Below, in pieces: positions 19,779 to 27,101 of a DNA stretch of 64,000 bases (position 1 is its first letter; each line of letters begins with the position of its first letter). Source of the stretch: Streptomyces scopuliridis RB72 (GTDB lineage: Bacteria > Actinomycetota > Actinomycetes > Streptomycetales > Streptomycetaceae). A program made the translations under genes and the position numbers. The DNA lies in NCBI RefSeq assembly GCF_000718095.1, contig NZ_JOEI01000012.1, positions 1-64,000 on the forward strand. The letters run 5' to 3'. The notes below the pieces were generated by a model. It saw only the letters and a list, made by a program, of their open reading frames with translations, was not told the DNA's origin and ran no database searches.

Positions 19779-19817
19779 TCAGCGCGGCCCGCTAAGCAGA
19801 AGGCGTACGGCACGCAT
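19779..19817 (-). CDS. Leucine-rich leader peptide of leuS (12 aa)
   Basis: The frame reads MRAVRLLLSGPR then TGA, with three adjacent leucine codons CTT CTG CTT, two of them of the less used kind in this genome. It is followed by a hairpin and an intrinsic terminator before leuS. When charged leucyl-tRNA is scarce the ribosome would stall on the Leu run and favour antitermination. The -10-like TACCCT lies exactly six bases before the ATG and no Shine-Dalgarno is visible, so the transcript may be leaderless. Leader-peptide attenuation is known for actinobacterial leucine genes; assignment here is inference from sequence. Confidence 0.72.
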   Translation of the reverse strand: MRAVRLLLSGPR

Positions 19818-20233
19818 GGCGTCAGGGTACCGCAGCGCCCGGACGGCCCGCACCGGCGTATCACGCGGGGCCACGTCCGGCCAAGATCACGCCCGAGATC
19901 CGCCCCCGGAAGGGGAGAGTCCGGGGAGACAGCGGGGAGGAGACAGGGAGGGACCGGGGAGAGTGTGCGCAGAGATGGGGCGAGGGCGGGCGAAAGGGTT
20001 GACAGAAGGGCTTGACAGGGAAGCGGCGTTGGGCATATCGGAGGCCCACGCGAGAACGCCGCGGCGATCGCCGCACCCGGCTTACTCCGCGTATCAGCCC
20101 CTATCCGGGCAACCGCGGAGTCGGATAACTCACCTTGCCCCGGCTAAACCCGCAAACCGGGTACTGACCGGTATGGCGCCACCTAGCATGCGGCAACGGG
20201 ACCGCTTTCCCGAGCCATTCGGAGTTGCCCCCC
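19818..20233. other. 416-bp intergenic region between leuS leader and the heme-protein gene
   Basis: It contains the leuS promoter on the left and the promoter of the + strand redox pair on the right. A purine-rich stretch with repeated GGGGAGA-like units runs from about 19910 to 19995. Two perfect TTGACA hexamers follow at 19999-20004 and 20012-20017; the second has TATCGG at 18 bases (20036). No convincing gene is present in it. Confidence 0.6.
19999..20041 (+). promoter_or_regulatory. Candidate promoter with doubled TTGACA
   Basis: TTGACA occurs at 19999-20004 and again at 20012-20017, 13 bases apart. The second is followed by TATCGG after 18 bases (or CATATC after 16). This would give a leader of roughly 190 bases for the gene at 20234. 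The perfect -35 is notable; the -10 is weak. Confidence 0.45.
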
Positions 20234-21919
20234 ATGAACCCTCAACGCAAGCCCAGTTCGTCGCTCAGCCTGGATCCCGCCAAGAGCCGGCAGATACAGG
20301 GCGGAGTATCCGTCGCCGCGCTGGTACTGGTACCGCTACTCGCCGTAGCGGGAGGCGACGATTTCCGTGCCTTCCTCGATTTCGGCGCCGGCGTGCTCTC
20401 GCTGCTGTCCCTGTCCGGGGCCGTCGTCTGGGGCCTGATAGCCACCGACCGGTTATTGCTCTCCCCACGGCACCGGCTGCTGGCCCAGGCCGTCCACCGG
20501 GCGACGGCGGTGGCCTCGCTCGGCTTCCTGCTGCTGCATGTCACCGTCAAGGTCTCCCTCGGACATGTGGCGCTGATCGGCGCCCTCGTGCCGTTCGGAC
20601 TCGGTATCAACGGCGCCAACGGCCTCATCGGCTTCGGTTCGCTCGCCGGACTGCTGATGATCATCGCCGCCACGACCGGTGCGATGCGCAGCGCCTTCGC
20701 CCTCCCCGGCCGGTTCGCGGGCCGCTGGCGGGCGGTGCACATGCTGGCCTACCCGGCCTGGTGCTTCGCTCTTGTGCACGGCCTCTTCGCGGGCCGCCCC
20801 GCGGCCACGTATGTCACCACGCTGTACTGCCTCACCCTGGCCGGCGTGGCCGCCGCCGTGTCCGTACGGCTCTTCCCCCGCCCGGTCAAGCGCCGGATCG
20901 CCGACAAGATCGTGTCGCTGACCGGCGCGAACGGGGCGACCGGCGCGGCCGGGGCCGCCCGTGACGCGGCGGAGACCGAGCCGTCCCGGCGCGATCTCGC
21001 CTCGGACCCGCTGCCGGGCGCGACGGGCGTTCCGCCGCAGCCCCGGTACGCGGGGCGCCTCCAGCGCGAGCCCGCCATGCCCGGCCCGTCGCTGGGATTG
21101 CCGCTCGACCCGCCCCGTACGCCGCCACGGCTCGCCGCCCCTTCCCCGCCGCTGTACGAGGCGCCCCGGCCGCCGGCCGATCCCTTCCCGGCGGTCGACC
21201 CGCTGGCCGACACCTTCGTCGCCCCCCGCCCCGGCGCGTACCAGGACCTCGGGGCCGATCCGCTGTCGGACACCGGTACGGGTATCTCCGCCGGCTACCG
21301 CGCGGTCTCGCTGGGGACCGAGGCCACCACACGGATGCCGGTGCCGCCCCCGGGGCCGCCTCCCGGCGGGATACCGCTCGCCGAGCGGATACCGATGACC
21401 GAGGAGATCCCGGTCATCCCCGAGGAGCCCACGGGCAGGGCGGGCGGCTGGCCGGCCCCGTCCCCGCCGCGGCCGGCGCAGGCCTTCGCCCCGCCCACGT
21501 CGACCCCCTACGACTCGGGCGCGATCCCCACGTACGAGAGCGGCGCGAGCCCCGCGCCGCAGTACGCCCCGGATTCGCCGCCCCCGTACGACGCGGGCCC
21601 CACCGCGGCCTACGGCCCGACGGGAGCGTCCCCTTACGGCACCGGCGCCTATGACACCGGATCCGTCCCCGCGTACGGGACGGGCGCCGTTCCCTCGTAC
21701 GACACCGGCTCCACCCCCGCGTACGACAGCAGGTCCTACGACGGCGGGTCGTACGACGGGCAGGCGTCGGCCTCCCCCGGCCCGGCCTTTCCCGGGCCCG
21801 CCGCCGACCCGGCCTTCCCCGGGCCGGACACGCCCGATGCCGCCGATCCGCCGCCCGGTCCCCTCTATCCGCCCCCGGCCGGGGAACCCTGGCACGCACC
21901 CGCAGGAGACCGACCGTGA
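20234..21919 (+). CDS. Ferric-reductase-like bis-heme membrane protein with repetitive Tyr/Gly/Pro tail, TTA codon 74
   Basis: The N-terminal 230 residues contain about six membrane helices resembling the ferric-reductase/cytochrome-b transmembrane domain. Two candidate heme-ligating pairs are visible: H-x13-H in AVHRATAVASLGFLLLHV and H-x12-H in VHMLAYPAWCFALVHG, which would place two hemes across the membrane. No flavin or NADPH domain follows. Instead a 300-residue Pro-rich tail ends in degenerate repeats of the type YDTGS-PAYGTGAVPS. ATG 20234 has GGAG nine bases upstream. The stop overlaps the next gene's GTG by four bases, implying an electron-transfer pair with the NuoF/ferredoxin protein. 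Codon 74 is TTA, so bldA control is likely. The substrate is unknown. Confidence 0.82.
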   Translation: MNPQRKPSSSLSLDPAKSRQIQGGVSVAALVLVPLLAVAGGDDFRAFLDFGAGVLSLLSLSGAVVWGLIATDRLLLSPRHRLLAQAVHRATAVASLGFLLLHVTVKVSLGHVALIGALVPFGLGINGANGLIGFGSLAGLLMIIAATTGAMRSAFALPGRFAGRWRAVHMLAYPAWCFALVHGLFAGRPAATYVTTLYCLTLAGVAAAVSVRLFPRPVKRRIADKIVSLTGANGATGAAGAARDAAETEPSRRDLASDPLPGATGVPPQPRYAGRLQREPAMPGPSLGLPLDPPRTPPRLAAPSPPLYEAPRPPADPFPAVDPLADTFVAPRPGAYQDLGADPLSDTGTGISAGYRAVSLGTEATTRMPVPPPGPPPGGIPLAERIPMTEEIPVIPEEPTGRAGGWPAPSPPRPAQAFAPPTSTPYDSGAIPTYESGASPAPQYAPDSPPPYDAGPTAAYGPTGASPYGTGAYDTGSVPAYGTGAVPSYDTGSTPAYDSRSYDGGSYDGQASASPGPAFPGPAADPAFPGPDTPDAADPPPGPLYPPPAGEPWHAPAGDRP

Positions 21920-23511
21920 ACACCCCGCTCCCTGATGTCCCCGAAGTCCGCGTCGTCGGCCTCCCCCAGCTGACCCAGGGATTCGACCTGGTCGAACGCC
22001 TCGATCTGCCCATGCACCTCAAGGTGCACGGCCCGCTGGAGCCGATGACCGGCGAGCGGCTGGCACAGCTCGCCGAGAACATCTCCCTGACCGGCCGCGG
22101 CGGCGCGGGCTTCCCGTTCGGCAAGAAGCTGCGGGCGGTCGCCAAGGCCGCGATCCGCCGCGGTGTCCGGCCGGTCGTCGTGATCAACGGCAGTGAGGGC
22201 GAGCCCCCCTGCCGCAAGGACACCGTCCTGATCAACCGCGCCCCGCATCTCATACTCGACGGCGCGCTGCTGGCCGCCGAGGCGCTCGGCGCCCGCACGC
22301 TGGTCGTCGCCGTCACCCGCAACTCCACCGAGGTCTCGATCCGCGCGGCCCTCGCCGAACGCGGACTGTCCGACCGGCGCGGCCAGGCGCTGCGCGCGCG
22401 GGTGGTCCGTACCCCCGAGCGCATGGTCTCGGGCGAGGCGTCGTCCGTGATCCGGGCCATCGGCGGCGGGCCCGCCCTGCCGCCCGGCCGCCGTGAGCGC
22501 GCCGCCGAGTCCGGGGTGGGCGGTCTCCCCACGCTGCTGTCCAACGCCGAGACCTTCGCCCAGCTGGCCGTCGCCGCCCGTATCGGCGCCCGCCGTTACG
22601 GCCACACCGGGCTCGACAGCGAGCCGGGCACGGTCATGCTCACCATCTCCGGCGCGGTCGCCCGTCCCATGGTGGTCGAGGCACCGTCGGGGGTGCCGCT
22701 GCGGTACATCCTCCAGATGGCCGGCGCCCCGCCGATGCCCCAGGGCGTGCTGACCGGCGGCTACCACGGCAACTGGATCGACGCGATGGCCGCCCATGAG
22801 GCCGTCATCTCCAAGGAGTCCTTCGCGTCCTTCGGCGGCGCGCTGGGCGCGGGCGCGATCCTGCCGATCGGCCCCGAGACCTGCCCGCTGGGTGAGGCGC
22901 TACGGGTCGCCAACTGGCTGGCGGCCGAGACGGCGGGGCAGTGCGGCCCCTGCAAGCTCGGGCTGCCCGCGGCGGCGGGCGGCCTCTCCGATGTCATCAA
23001 CGGCGGCGGCCAGGCCGCGCTGGAGGCGCTGCGCGCGGTGACCCAGGCGGTCAAGGGCCGTGGCGCCTGCAAGCACCCCGACGGCTCCGCGCGGTTCTTC
23101 GCCTCCACCCTGTCCGCGTTCACCGACGACCTCGCCGCGCATGTGCTGGACGGCGGCTGCGGGCGCGAGACGACGGGGGTGCTGCCGCTGCCGGGACCGG
23201 GCTACCAGGAGGCGGAGGAGTCCATTCCGAGCGGGGAGAAGCTCGCGGTGGACTGGACGCTGTGCCAGGGCCACGGTCTCTGCGCGGACATCGTCCCCGA
23301 GCTGATCCGGATGGGACCCGACGGCTATCCGGCGCTCGCGGACGCGTCGGTTCCGATGCATCTGCGCGGGCGTGCGCAGCGCGCGGTGCGCCGTTGTCCC
23401 GCGCTCGCGCTCCGTATCGAGCAGCCCGCCCCGGCACGCCCCGAGCGGTCCCCGCGCGCGGCGCTGCCGCCCAGTGGTGGCCGCAAGGCCCTGGGCCCCG
23501 GGCGCGGTTGA
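21916..23511 (+). CDS. NuoF-like NADH-binding flavoprotein fused to a ferredoxin domain
   Basis: The 531-residue protein has the NADH/FMN site of complex I subunit F (LTGRGGAGFPFGKKL near residue 60, INGSEGEPPCRKDT), an SLBB-type segment, and an iron-sulfur region with reduced cysteines (AGQCGPCKLGLP, then GACKHPDG) compared with the usual four. A C-terminal ferredoxin-like domain follows: LCQGHGLCADIVPEL with a later CP, which is C-x5-C...CP, typical of three-cysteine 3Fe-4S ferredoxins. It starts at GTG 21916 within the upstream stop (GTGA) after CAGGAGACC. It probably takes electrons from NADH and delivers them to the heme protein encoded just before it. It is not part of a nuo operon. The physiological acceptor is not known. 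Confidence 0.85.
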   Translation: MNTPLPDVPEVRVVGLPQLTQGFDLVERLDLPMHLKVHGPLEPMTGERLAQLAENISLTGRGGAGFPFGKKLRAVAKAAIRRGVRPVVVINGSEGEPPCRKDTVLINRAPHLILDGALLAAEALGARTLVVAVTRNSTEVSIRAALAERGLSDRRGQALRARVVRTPERMVSGEASSVIRAIGGGPALPPGRRERAAESGVGGLPTLLSNAETFAQLAVAARIGARRYGHTGLDSEPGTVMLTISGAVARPMVVEAPSGVPLRYILQMAGAPPMPQGVLTGGYHGNWIDAMAAHEAVISKESFASFGGALGAGAILPIGPETCPLGEALRVANWLAAETAGQCGPCKLGLPAAAGGLSDVINGGGQAALEALRAVTQAVKGRGACKHPDGSARFFASTLSAFTDDLAAHVLDGGCGRETTGVLPLPGPGYQEAEESIPSGEKLAVDWTLCQGHGLCADIVPELIRMGPDGYPALADASVPMHLRGRAQRAVRRCPALALRIEQPAPARPERSPRAALPPSGGRKALGPGRG

Positions 23512-23585
23512 GACATCCGGCCGGCGAGCGCCCACCGCGGGCGCCCGCCGGCCCGGGGACATCCATGACAGACATCCCTGACACA

Positions 23586-23618
23586 GAAGCGGGCCACCCG
23601 ATCCGGGTGACCCGCTTC
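23586..23618. terminator. Bidirectional hairpin between redox pair and tRNA-Ala
   Basis: GAAGCGGG-CACCCG and CGGGTG-CCCGCTTC form a long stem (23586-23618) with one mismatch and a short loop, followed on the + strand by TTGT. It can end transcripts of the + strand redox pair and of the minus-strand tRNA gene. Confidence 0.8.
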
Positions 23619-23665
23619 TTGTACTGCTGAATATCGCTGAACCGGCTGCGACAGCCGAAGAGATG

Positions 23666-23738
23666 TGGAGCTAAGGAGAATTGAACTCCTGACCTCCTGC
23701 ATGCCATGCAGGCGCTCTACCAACTGAGCTATAGCCCC
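23666..23738 (-). tRNA. tRNA-Ala (anticodon GGC), copy 1
   Basis: The 73-base gene folds as a standard cloverleaf: acceptor stem GGGGCTA/TAGCTCC with one G-T pair, D-arm with AGCTCAGTTGGTAGAGC, anticodon stem CCTGC/GCAGG with loop ATGGCAT giving anticodon GGC, and T-arm with GTTCAATTC. CCA is not encoded. It reads GCC, the dominant alanine codon here. An identical copy lies at 25700. TAATGT (23784-23789, minus) upstream is a possible -10. Confidence 0.97.
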
Positions 23739-23867
23739 TTGCGGTGTGCCGCCCTCCGGGCTCTCCCCTCGGCGGCATCGCCAACATTACACGGTCCCTC
23801 GGGGTCACCACCAAATCGTTTCCCGTCTGAACGGATAAGACCGATACGCCCGGTACTGTCGCCCTTC

Positions 23868-25097
23868 GTGACTGTCGCCACGCTCCTGCGGAACACGCTC
23901 CGCACCCCCTCAGGCCGGCGCCCCCTCCTGCTCGCCGCCTCGGTCTGCCTGCTGTCCTTCGCCACGTTCTGGGCGGCGCAGCGCGCGGCCGGGGTCTCCA
24001 TGATCGACCTGATGGTCTATCGCGCCGAGGGCCGTACGGTGCTGGACGGCCGGGACCTGTACGCGATGCGCGCGACCTCCGTCCAACTCCCCGCGACCTA
24101 CCCGCCGTTCGCCGCGCTGCTGTTCACCCCGCTCACCCTGCCGGGCGTTCCCGGGCTGCGTACGCTCGCCACCGCCGGGAATCTGCTGCTCCTGGTCGTG
24201 TTCGCGCAACTCTCCCTGCGACTGACACTCCCCGCCGACCGGCTCCCCCGGCCATGGGTCACCACGCTCTGGGTGGCCGCGGCCGCCGTCTGGTGCGAGC
24301 CGGTCTGGACGACCCTGCGCTACGGGCAGATCAATCTGCTGCTCGCGGTGGCGGTGCTGTGGGACCTCACCCGCCGCGACGGGCACCGCTGGGCGGGCGC
24401 GGGCACCGGCTTCGCCGCCGCGGTCAAACTCACCCCCGCGCTCTTCGCCGTCCTGTTCCTGATCGTCGGGCTGGTACGGGCCAGGGAGGACGGCTGGAAC
24501 CCGTGGCTGCGGCGGGCCGCGACGGCCGCGCTGGTCTTCTGCGCGGCGACGCTGACGGCCGCCGCCGCTCTCCCCCGCGACTCGCTCCGCTTCTGGTCCG
24601 TGACCCTCTTCGAGACGCACCGGGTGGGCAGCGCGGAGAACACCGCCAACCAGTCGCTGCGCGGGGTCCTCGCCCGGCTGCTGCACACCGGCGAGCCGGC
24701 GCTCTGGTGGACCGCCACGGCCGCCGCGATGGCCGTGCTCGGCCTCGCGACGGCGGTCGCGGCGGCGCTGCGCGGGGAGCGCGCAGCCGCCATGGCCGCC
24801 TGCGCGGCGACGGCGCTGCTGATCAGCCCGGTCTCCTGGTCCCACCACTGGGTGTGGTGCGTACCGATCGCGCTGTTCCTCTGGACGCGCGCCGGGGCCC
24901 GGTGGGCGCTCGCCGCGGCGCTGGTCTTCTGCTCGTACGCCCTGTGGTGGGTCCCGCACGGCACCGGCCGCCCTGAACTGGCCCAGGGCGCCGCCCAGAT
25001 GGCGTTCTCCGCGCTCTATCCGCTGACGGCCACTGCCCTCATCGGGTACATGGCCGTCTCCGTGGTCAGGCCGTGGCGAACGAGTAGAACCGCTTGA
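23868..25097 (+). CDS. GT87-family polyprenyl-phosphate-mannose mannosyltransferase
   Basis: The 409-residue protein is polytopic with about ten hydrophobic segments and looks like the GT-C glycosyltransferase family 87 (alpha-1,2-mannosyltransferase, PimE-like). Visible markers are the early loop with IDLMVYRAEGRTVLDGRDLYAM, carrying the catalytic-type Asp after the first helix, YPPFAALLFTPL, the YGQINLLLAVAVLWDL segment and ENTANQSLRGVLARLL. It would transfer mannose from polyprenol phosphate-mannose to a lipid or glycan outside the membrane. GTG 23868 begins right before the first helix; a -10-like TACTGT sits eight bases upstream, suggesting a short leader. The 3' end overlaps the convergent zinc-ribbon gene by 32 bp. 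Confidence 0.85.
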   Translation: MTVATLLRNTLRTPSGRRPLLLAASVCLLSFATFWAAQRAAGVSMIDLMVYRAEGRTVLDGRDLYAMRATSVQLPATYPPFAALLFTPLTLPGVPGLRTLATAGNLLLLVVFAQLSLRLTLPADRLPRPWVTTLWVAAAAVWCEPVWTTLRYGQINLLLAVAVLWDLTRRDGHRWAGAGTGFAAAVKLTPALFAVLFLIVGLVRAREDGWNPWLRRAATAALVFCAATLTAAAALPRDSLRFWSVTLFETHRVGSAENTANQSLRGVLARLLHTGEPALWWTATAAAMAVLGLATAVAAALRGERAAAMAACAATALLISPVSWSHHWVWCVPIALFLWTRAGARWALAAALVFCSYALWWVPHGTGRPELAQGAAQMAFSALYPLTATALIGYMAVSVVRPWRTSRTA

Positions 25098-25299
25098 GCG
25101 TGCAGTGCTCGTCGAGGAGCCGGCCGTAGATCGGCTCGCCCTCCAGCTCCCGGTACGTCTCGATGGGGTCGCCCTTTATGATCAGCGCCCGCGCGCACTC
25201 CTCGCACCAGTACTGGTACTCGGGGTTGAGCGGATCCATGTCCCGGACGATCGGCGTACCACTGCCGCACCAGTCGCATTTACGCCTGTGTGCACCCAT
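25066..25299 (-). CDS. Small zinc-ribbon protein, 77 aa
   Basis: The product has two Cys pairs, CDWCGSG near the N-terminus and WCEECAR about 25 residues later, which should bind one zinc. The rest is charged and soluble (IIKGDPIETYRELEGEPIYG). No enzyme motif is visible and the function is unknown. ATG 25299 is chosen with GGAG seven bases upstream; a GTG three bases earlier is also possible. The gene starts three bases after the stop of another zinc-ribbon gene, so they form a two-gene operon. Its 3' end overlaps that of the GT87 gene. Confidence 0.82.
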   Translation of the reverse strand: MGAHRRKCDWCGSGTPIVRDMDPLNPEYQYWCEECARALIIKGDPIETYRELEGEPIYGRLLDEHCTLKRFYSFATA

Positions 25300-25302
25300 C
25301 AC

Positions 25303-25467
25303 TCAGCTCCAGCTGTGGCCGCAGGCCGTGCACACGTAGGAAATTCCGCCATTGTCACCAAGTACTTGAGCCACATGGGACGAGCCGCACGAAGGGCAGC
25401 TGAGGCCGGTGCGCGCCTCCGCCGCGGCGAGCAGCTCATCGGGTTCCTCGACGCTGCTGGCGGACAT
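25303..25467 (-). CDS. Very small zinc-ribbon protein, 54 aa
   Basis: The frame begins MSASSVEEPDELLAAAEART and carries two Cys pairs, LSCPSCGSSHV and YVCTACGHSWS, a compact zinc ribbon of the kind found in RNA polymerase- or ribosome-associated proteins. ATG 25467 follows GGAG eight bases upstream. It lies three bases before the next zinc-ribbon gene on the same strand. Its function is unknown; the Cys spacing and operon with a second ribbon support a real gene. Confidence 0.8.
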   Translation of the reverse strand: MSASSVEEPDELLAAAEARTGLSCPSCGSSHVAQVLGDNGGISYVCTACGHSWS

Positions 25468-25653
25468 GTACGCGCTCCCTCCCCATGCGGTCCGTCGCCC
25501 CCCTCCGGCGGTCCGATTCTGCCACGCCGAGGACTGGGGAGCAGCCTGAAAAAGCCTGCCTGTTAGGGCTTATACCGGACGCGGGACCGCGTGCCGCGAG
25601 TCCACGGGGCGAGGGAGGGGGCGCGTGCGGGGACGAACGTCCCGAAACCAGAA

Positions 25654-25679
25654 ATCCCGCCCCTTGCCAGGGACGGGAT
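25654..25679 (-). terminator. Terminator downstream of tRNA-Ala copy 2
   Basis: ATCCCG-CCC and GGG-CGGGAT form a stem with one mismatch around a short loop (25654-25679), followed on the minus strand by TTTCTGGTTTC. It lies 20 bases after the tRNA 3' end. Confidence 0.65.
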
Positions 25680-25699
25680 CCGAAGGATGAAGCTGATTG

Positions 25700-25772
25700 T
25701 GGAGCTAAGGAGAATTGAACTCCTGACCTCCTGCATGCCATGCAGGCGCTCTACCAACTGAGCTATAGCCCC
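25700..25772 (-). tRNA. tRNA-Ala (anticodon GGC), copy 2
   Basis: All 73 bases are identical to the copy at 23666-23738, including the GGC anticodon and the absence of an encoded CCA. Flanks differ within a few bases on both sides. TAAAGT on the minus strand near 25814 is a possible -10. The pair forms a 73-bp direct repeat enclosing the GT87 and zinc-ribbon genes. Confidence 0.97.
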
Positions 25773-25866
25773 GCGTGTTCCCCGCGCTCAGCGCCGCGAA
25801 CAAGAAGAACTTTAGCCTGCGACCAGCCGGAAAGTGAAATCCGGCCCCACCGCCGCGGGGGGCGGC

Positions 25867-26520
25867 TCAGTCGTCGTCACCGAGGACCGGTTCCGGCAGG
25901 GTTCCCGCGTTGTGCTCCAGGAGCCGCCAGCCGCGCGCGCCCTCGCCGAGGACGGACCAGCAGCAGTTGGAGAGCCCGCCGAGCCCCTCCCAGTGGTGGG
26001 ATTCCAGGCCCAGCAGATGGCCGATCGTGGTGCGGATCGTGCCGCCGTGGCTGACCACAACGAGCGTGCCGTCGTCGGGCAGCTTGTCGGCGTGGTGGAG
26101 CACGACCGGCGCGGCGCGCTCCGCCACCTCGGTCTCCAGCTCACCGCCGCCGCGCCGGACGGGCTCGCCGCGCTTCCAGGCCGCGTACTGGCCGCCGTAC
26201 TGCCCGACGATCTCTTCATGGGTCAGGCCCTGCCAGGCGCCCGCGAAGGTCTCGCGGAGCCCGACGTCGTACGCGATGTCGTGCCCGGTGATCGCGGCCA
26301 GCTCACGGGCCGTGGCCGCGGCCCGCCGGAGGTCGGAGGCGATGATCGCGTCCGGCTTCAGGGAGGCCAGCAGCCGGGCGGCCCGGTGCGCCTGGGCGAC
26401 ACCGGCGTCGGTCAGCTCGATGTCCGTGGTGCCCTGGAAGCGGCGCTCCAGATTCCACGCCGTCTGGCCGTGCCGCCACAGGATGATGCGGCGGCCCCTG
26501 CCGCCCGTTCCGCCGTTCAG
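25867..26520 (-). CDS. Histidine phosphatase family protein, apparent CTG start
   Basis: The 217-residue product is a phosphoglycerate-mutase-like phosphatase: the phospho-accepting RHGQT at residues 17-21, a downstream Arg in ASDLRRAAATARELA, the Glu segment LRETFAGAWQG and the second His in VVSHGGTIRTTIG. The frame contains no ATG, GTG or TTG until codon 132, well past the catalytic His. CTG 26520 overlaps the rsfS stop (CTGA) and follows GGTGAG by five bases, so it is the most likely start, coupling translation to rsfS. The substrate is not known; nearby rsfS and nadD do not specify it. Confidence 0.88.
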   Translation of the reverse strand: MNGGTGGRGRRIILWRHGQTAWNLERRFQGTTDIELTDAGVAQAHRAARLLASLKPDAIIASDLRRAAATARELAAITGHDIAYDVGLRETFAGAWQGLTHEEIVGQYGGQYAAWKRGEPVRRGGGELETEVAERAAPVVLHHADKLPDDGTLVVVSHGGTIRTTIGHLLGLESHHWEGLGGLSNCCWSVLGEGARGWRLLEHNAGTLPEPVLGDDD

Positions 26521-26978
26521 CTCAGCTCACCGTCCGTGTCGCCGAAGACCCCGGCGCGCTCCCCGCCATCGCCCGCCGACTCGGCGTGCTCCGCGGCCTT
26601 GCCCCGGGTCTTGACGGCGTCCTCGGGAAGCGGCAGCTCGGGGCAGTCCTTCCAGAGCCGCTCCAGGGCGTAGAAGACCCGCTCCTCGCTGTGCTGCACA
26701 TGCACGACGATGTCGACATAGTCGAGGAGGATCCAGCGCGCGTCCCGGTCGCCCTCACGGCGCACCGGCTTGGCGCCCAGCTCCTTCTGGAGCCTCTCCT
26801 CGATCTCGTCGACGATCGACTTGACCTGACGGTCGTTGGGCGCCGAGGCGAGCAGGAAGGCATCGGTGATCGACAGCACATCGCTGACGTCGTACGCGAT
26901 GATGTCGTGCGCGAGCCGGTCGGCGGCCGCCTGGGCGGCGGCGTTGACGAGCTCGATGGAACGATCAGTAGCGGTCAC
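26517..26978 (-). CDS. rsfS: Ribosomal silencing factor RsfS
   Basis: RsfS (Iojap family) binds L14 on the large subunit and blocks subunit joining under nutrient limitation. The 153-residue product contains the family core IIAYDVSDVLSITDAFLLASAPNDRQVKSIVDEIEE-like sequence, then GDRDARWILLDYVDIVVHVQ and ERVFYALERLWKDCPEL. The start GTG 26978 (VTATDRSIELVNAAA) is chosen with GGAAG nine bases upstream; earlier ATG/GTG codons extend it by up to 17 residues. A short Gly/Glu-rich tail follows the domain. Its stop overlaps the next gene's start. Confidence 0.94.
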   Translation of the reverse strand: MTATDRSIELVNAAAQAAADRLAHDIIAYDVSDVLSITDAFLLASAPNDRQVKSIVDEIEERLQKELGAKPVRREGDRDARWILLDYVDIVVHVQHSEERVFYALERLWKDCPELPLPEDAVKTRGKAAEHAESAGDGGERAGVFGDTDGELS

Positions 26979-27101
26979 AAGCAGGCTTCCGTCGGTGGTC
27001 ATGGAGATACCAAGGATCTCACGGACCACCGACAGCCGGTGCGGCGCGGGAGCGGGGCCGGACCACGCGCCCGGCCCCCGTACGTTCGTCCCTCGCCGGC
27101 C

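Noticed and set aside
19626..19817. A T-box riboswitch upstream of leuS
   Set aside because: No T-box consensus or specifier loop was found; the leader peptide with Leu codons explains the terminator better.
23666..25772. Integrated genetic element between the two tRNA-Ala copies
   Set aside because: No integrase, transposase or phage genes are present, codon use is normal, and both tRNA copies are complete.
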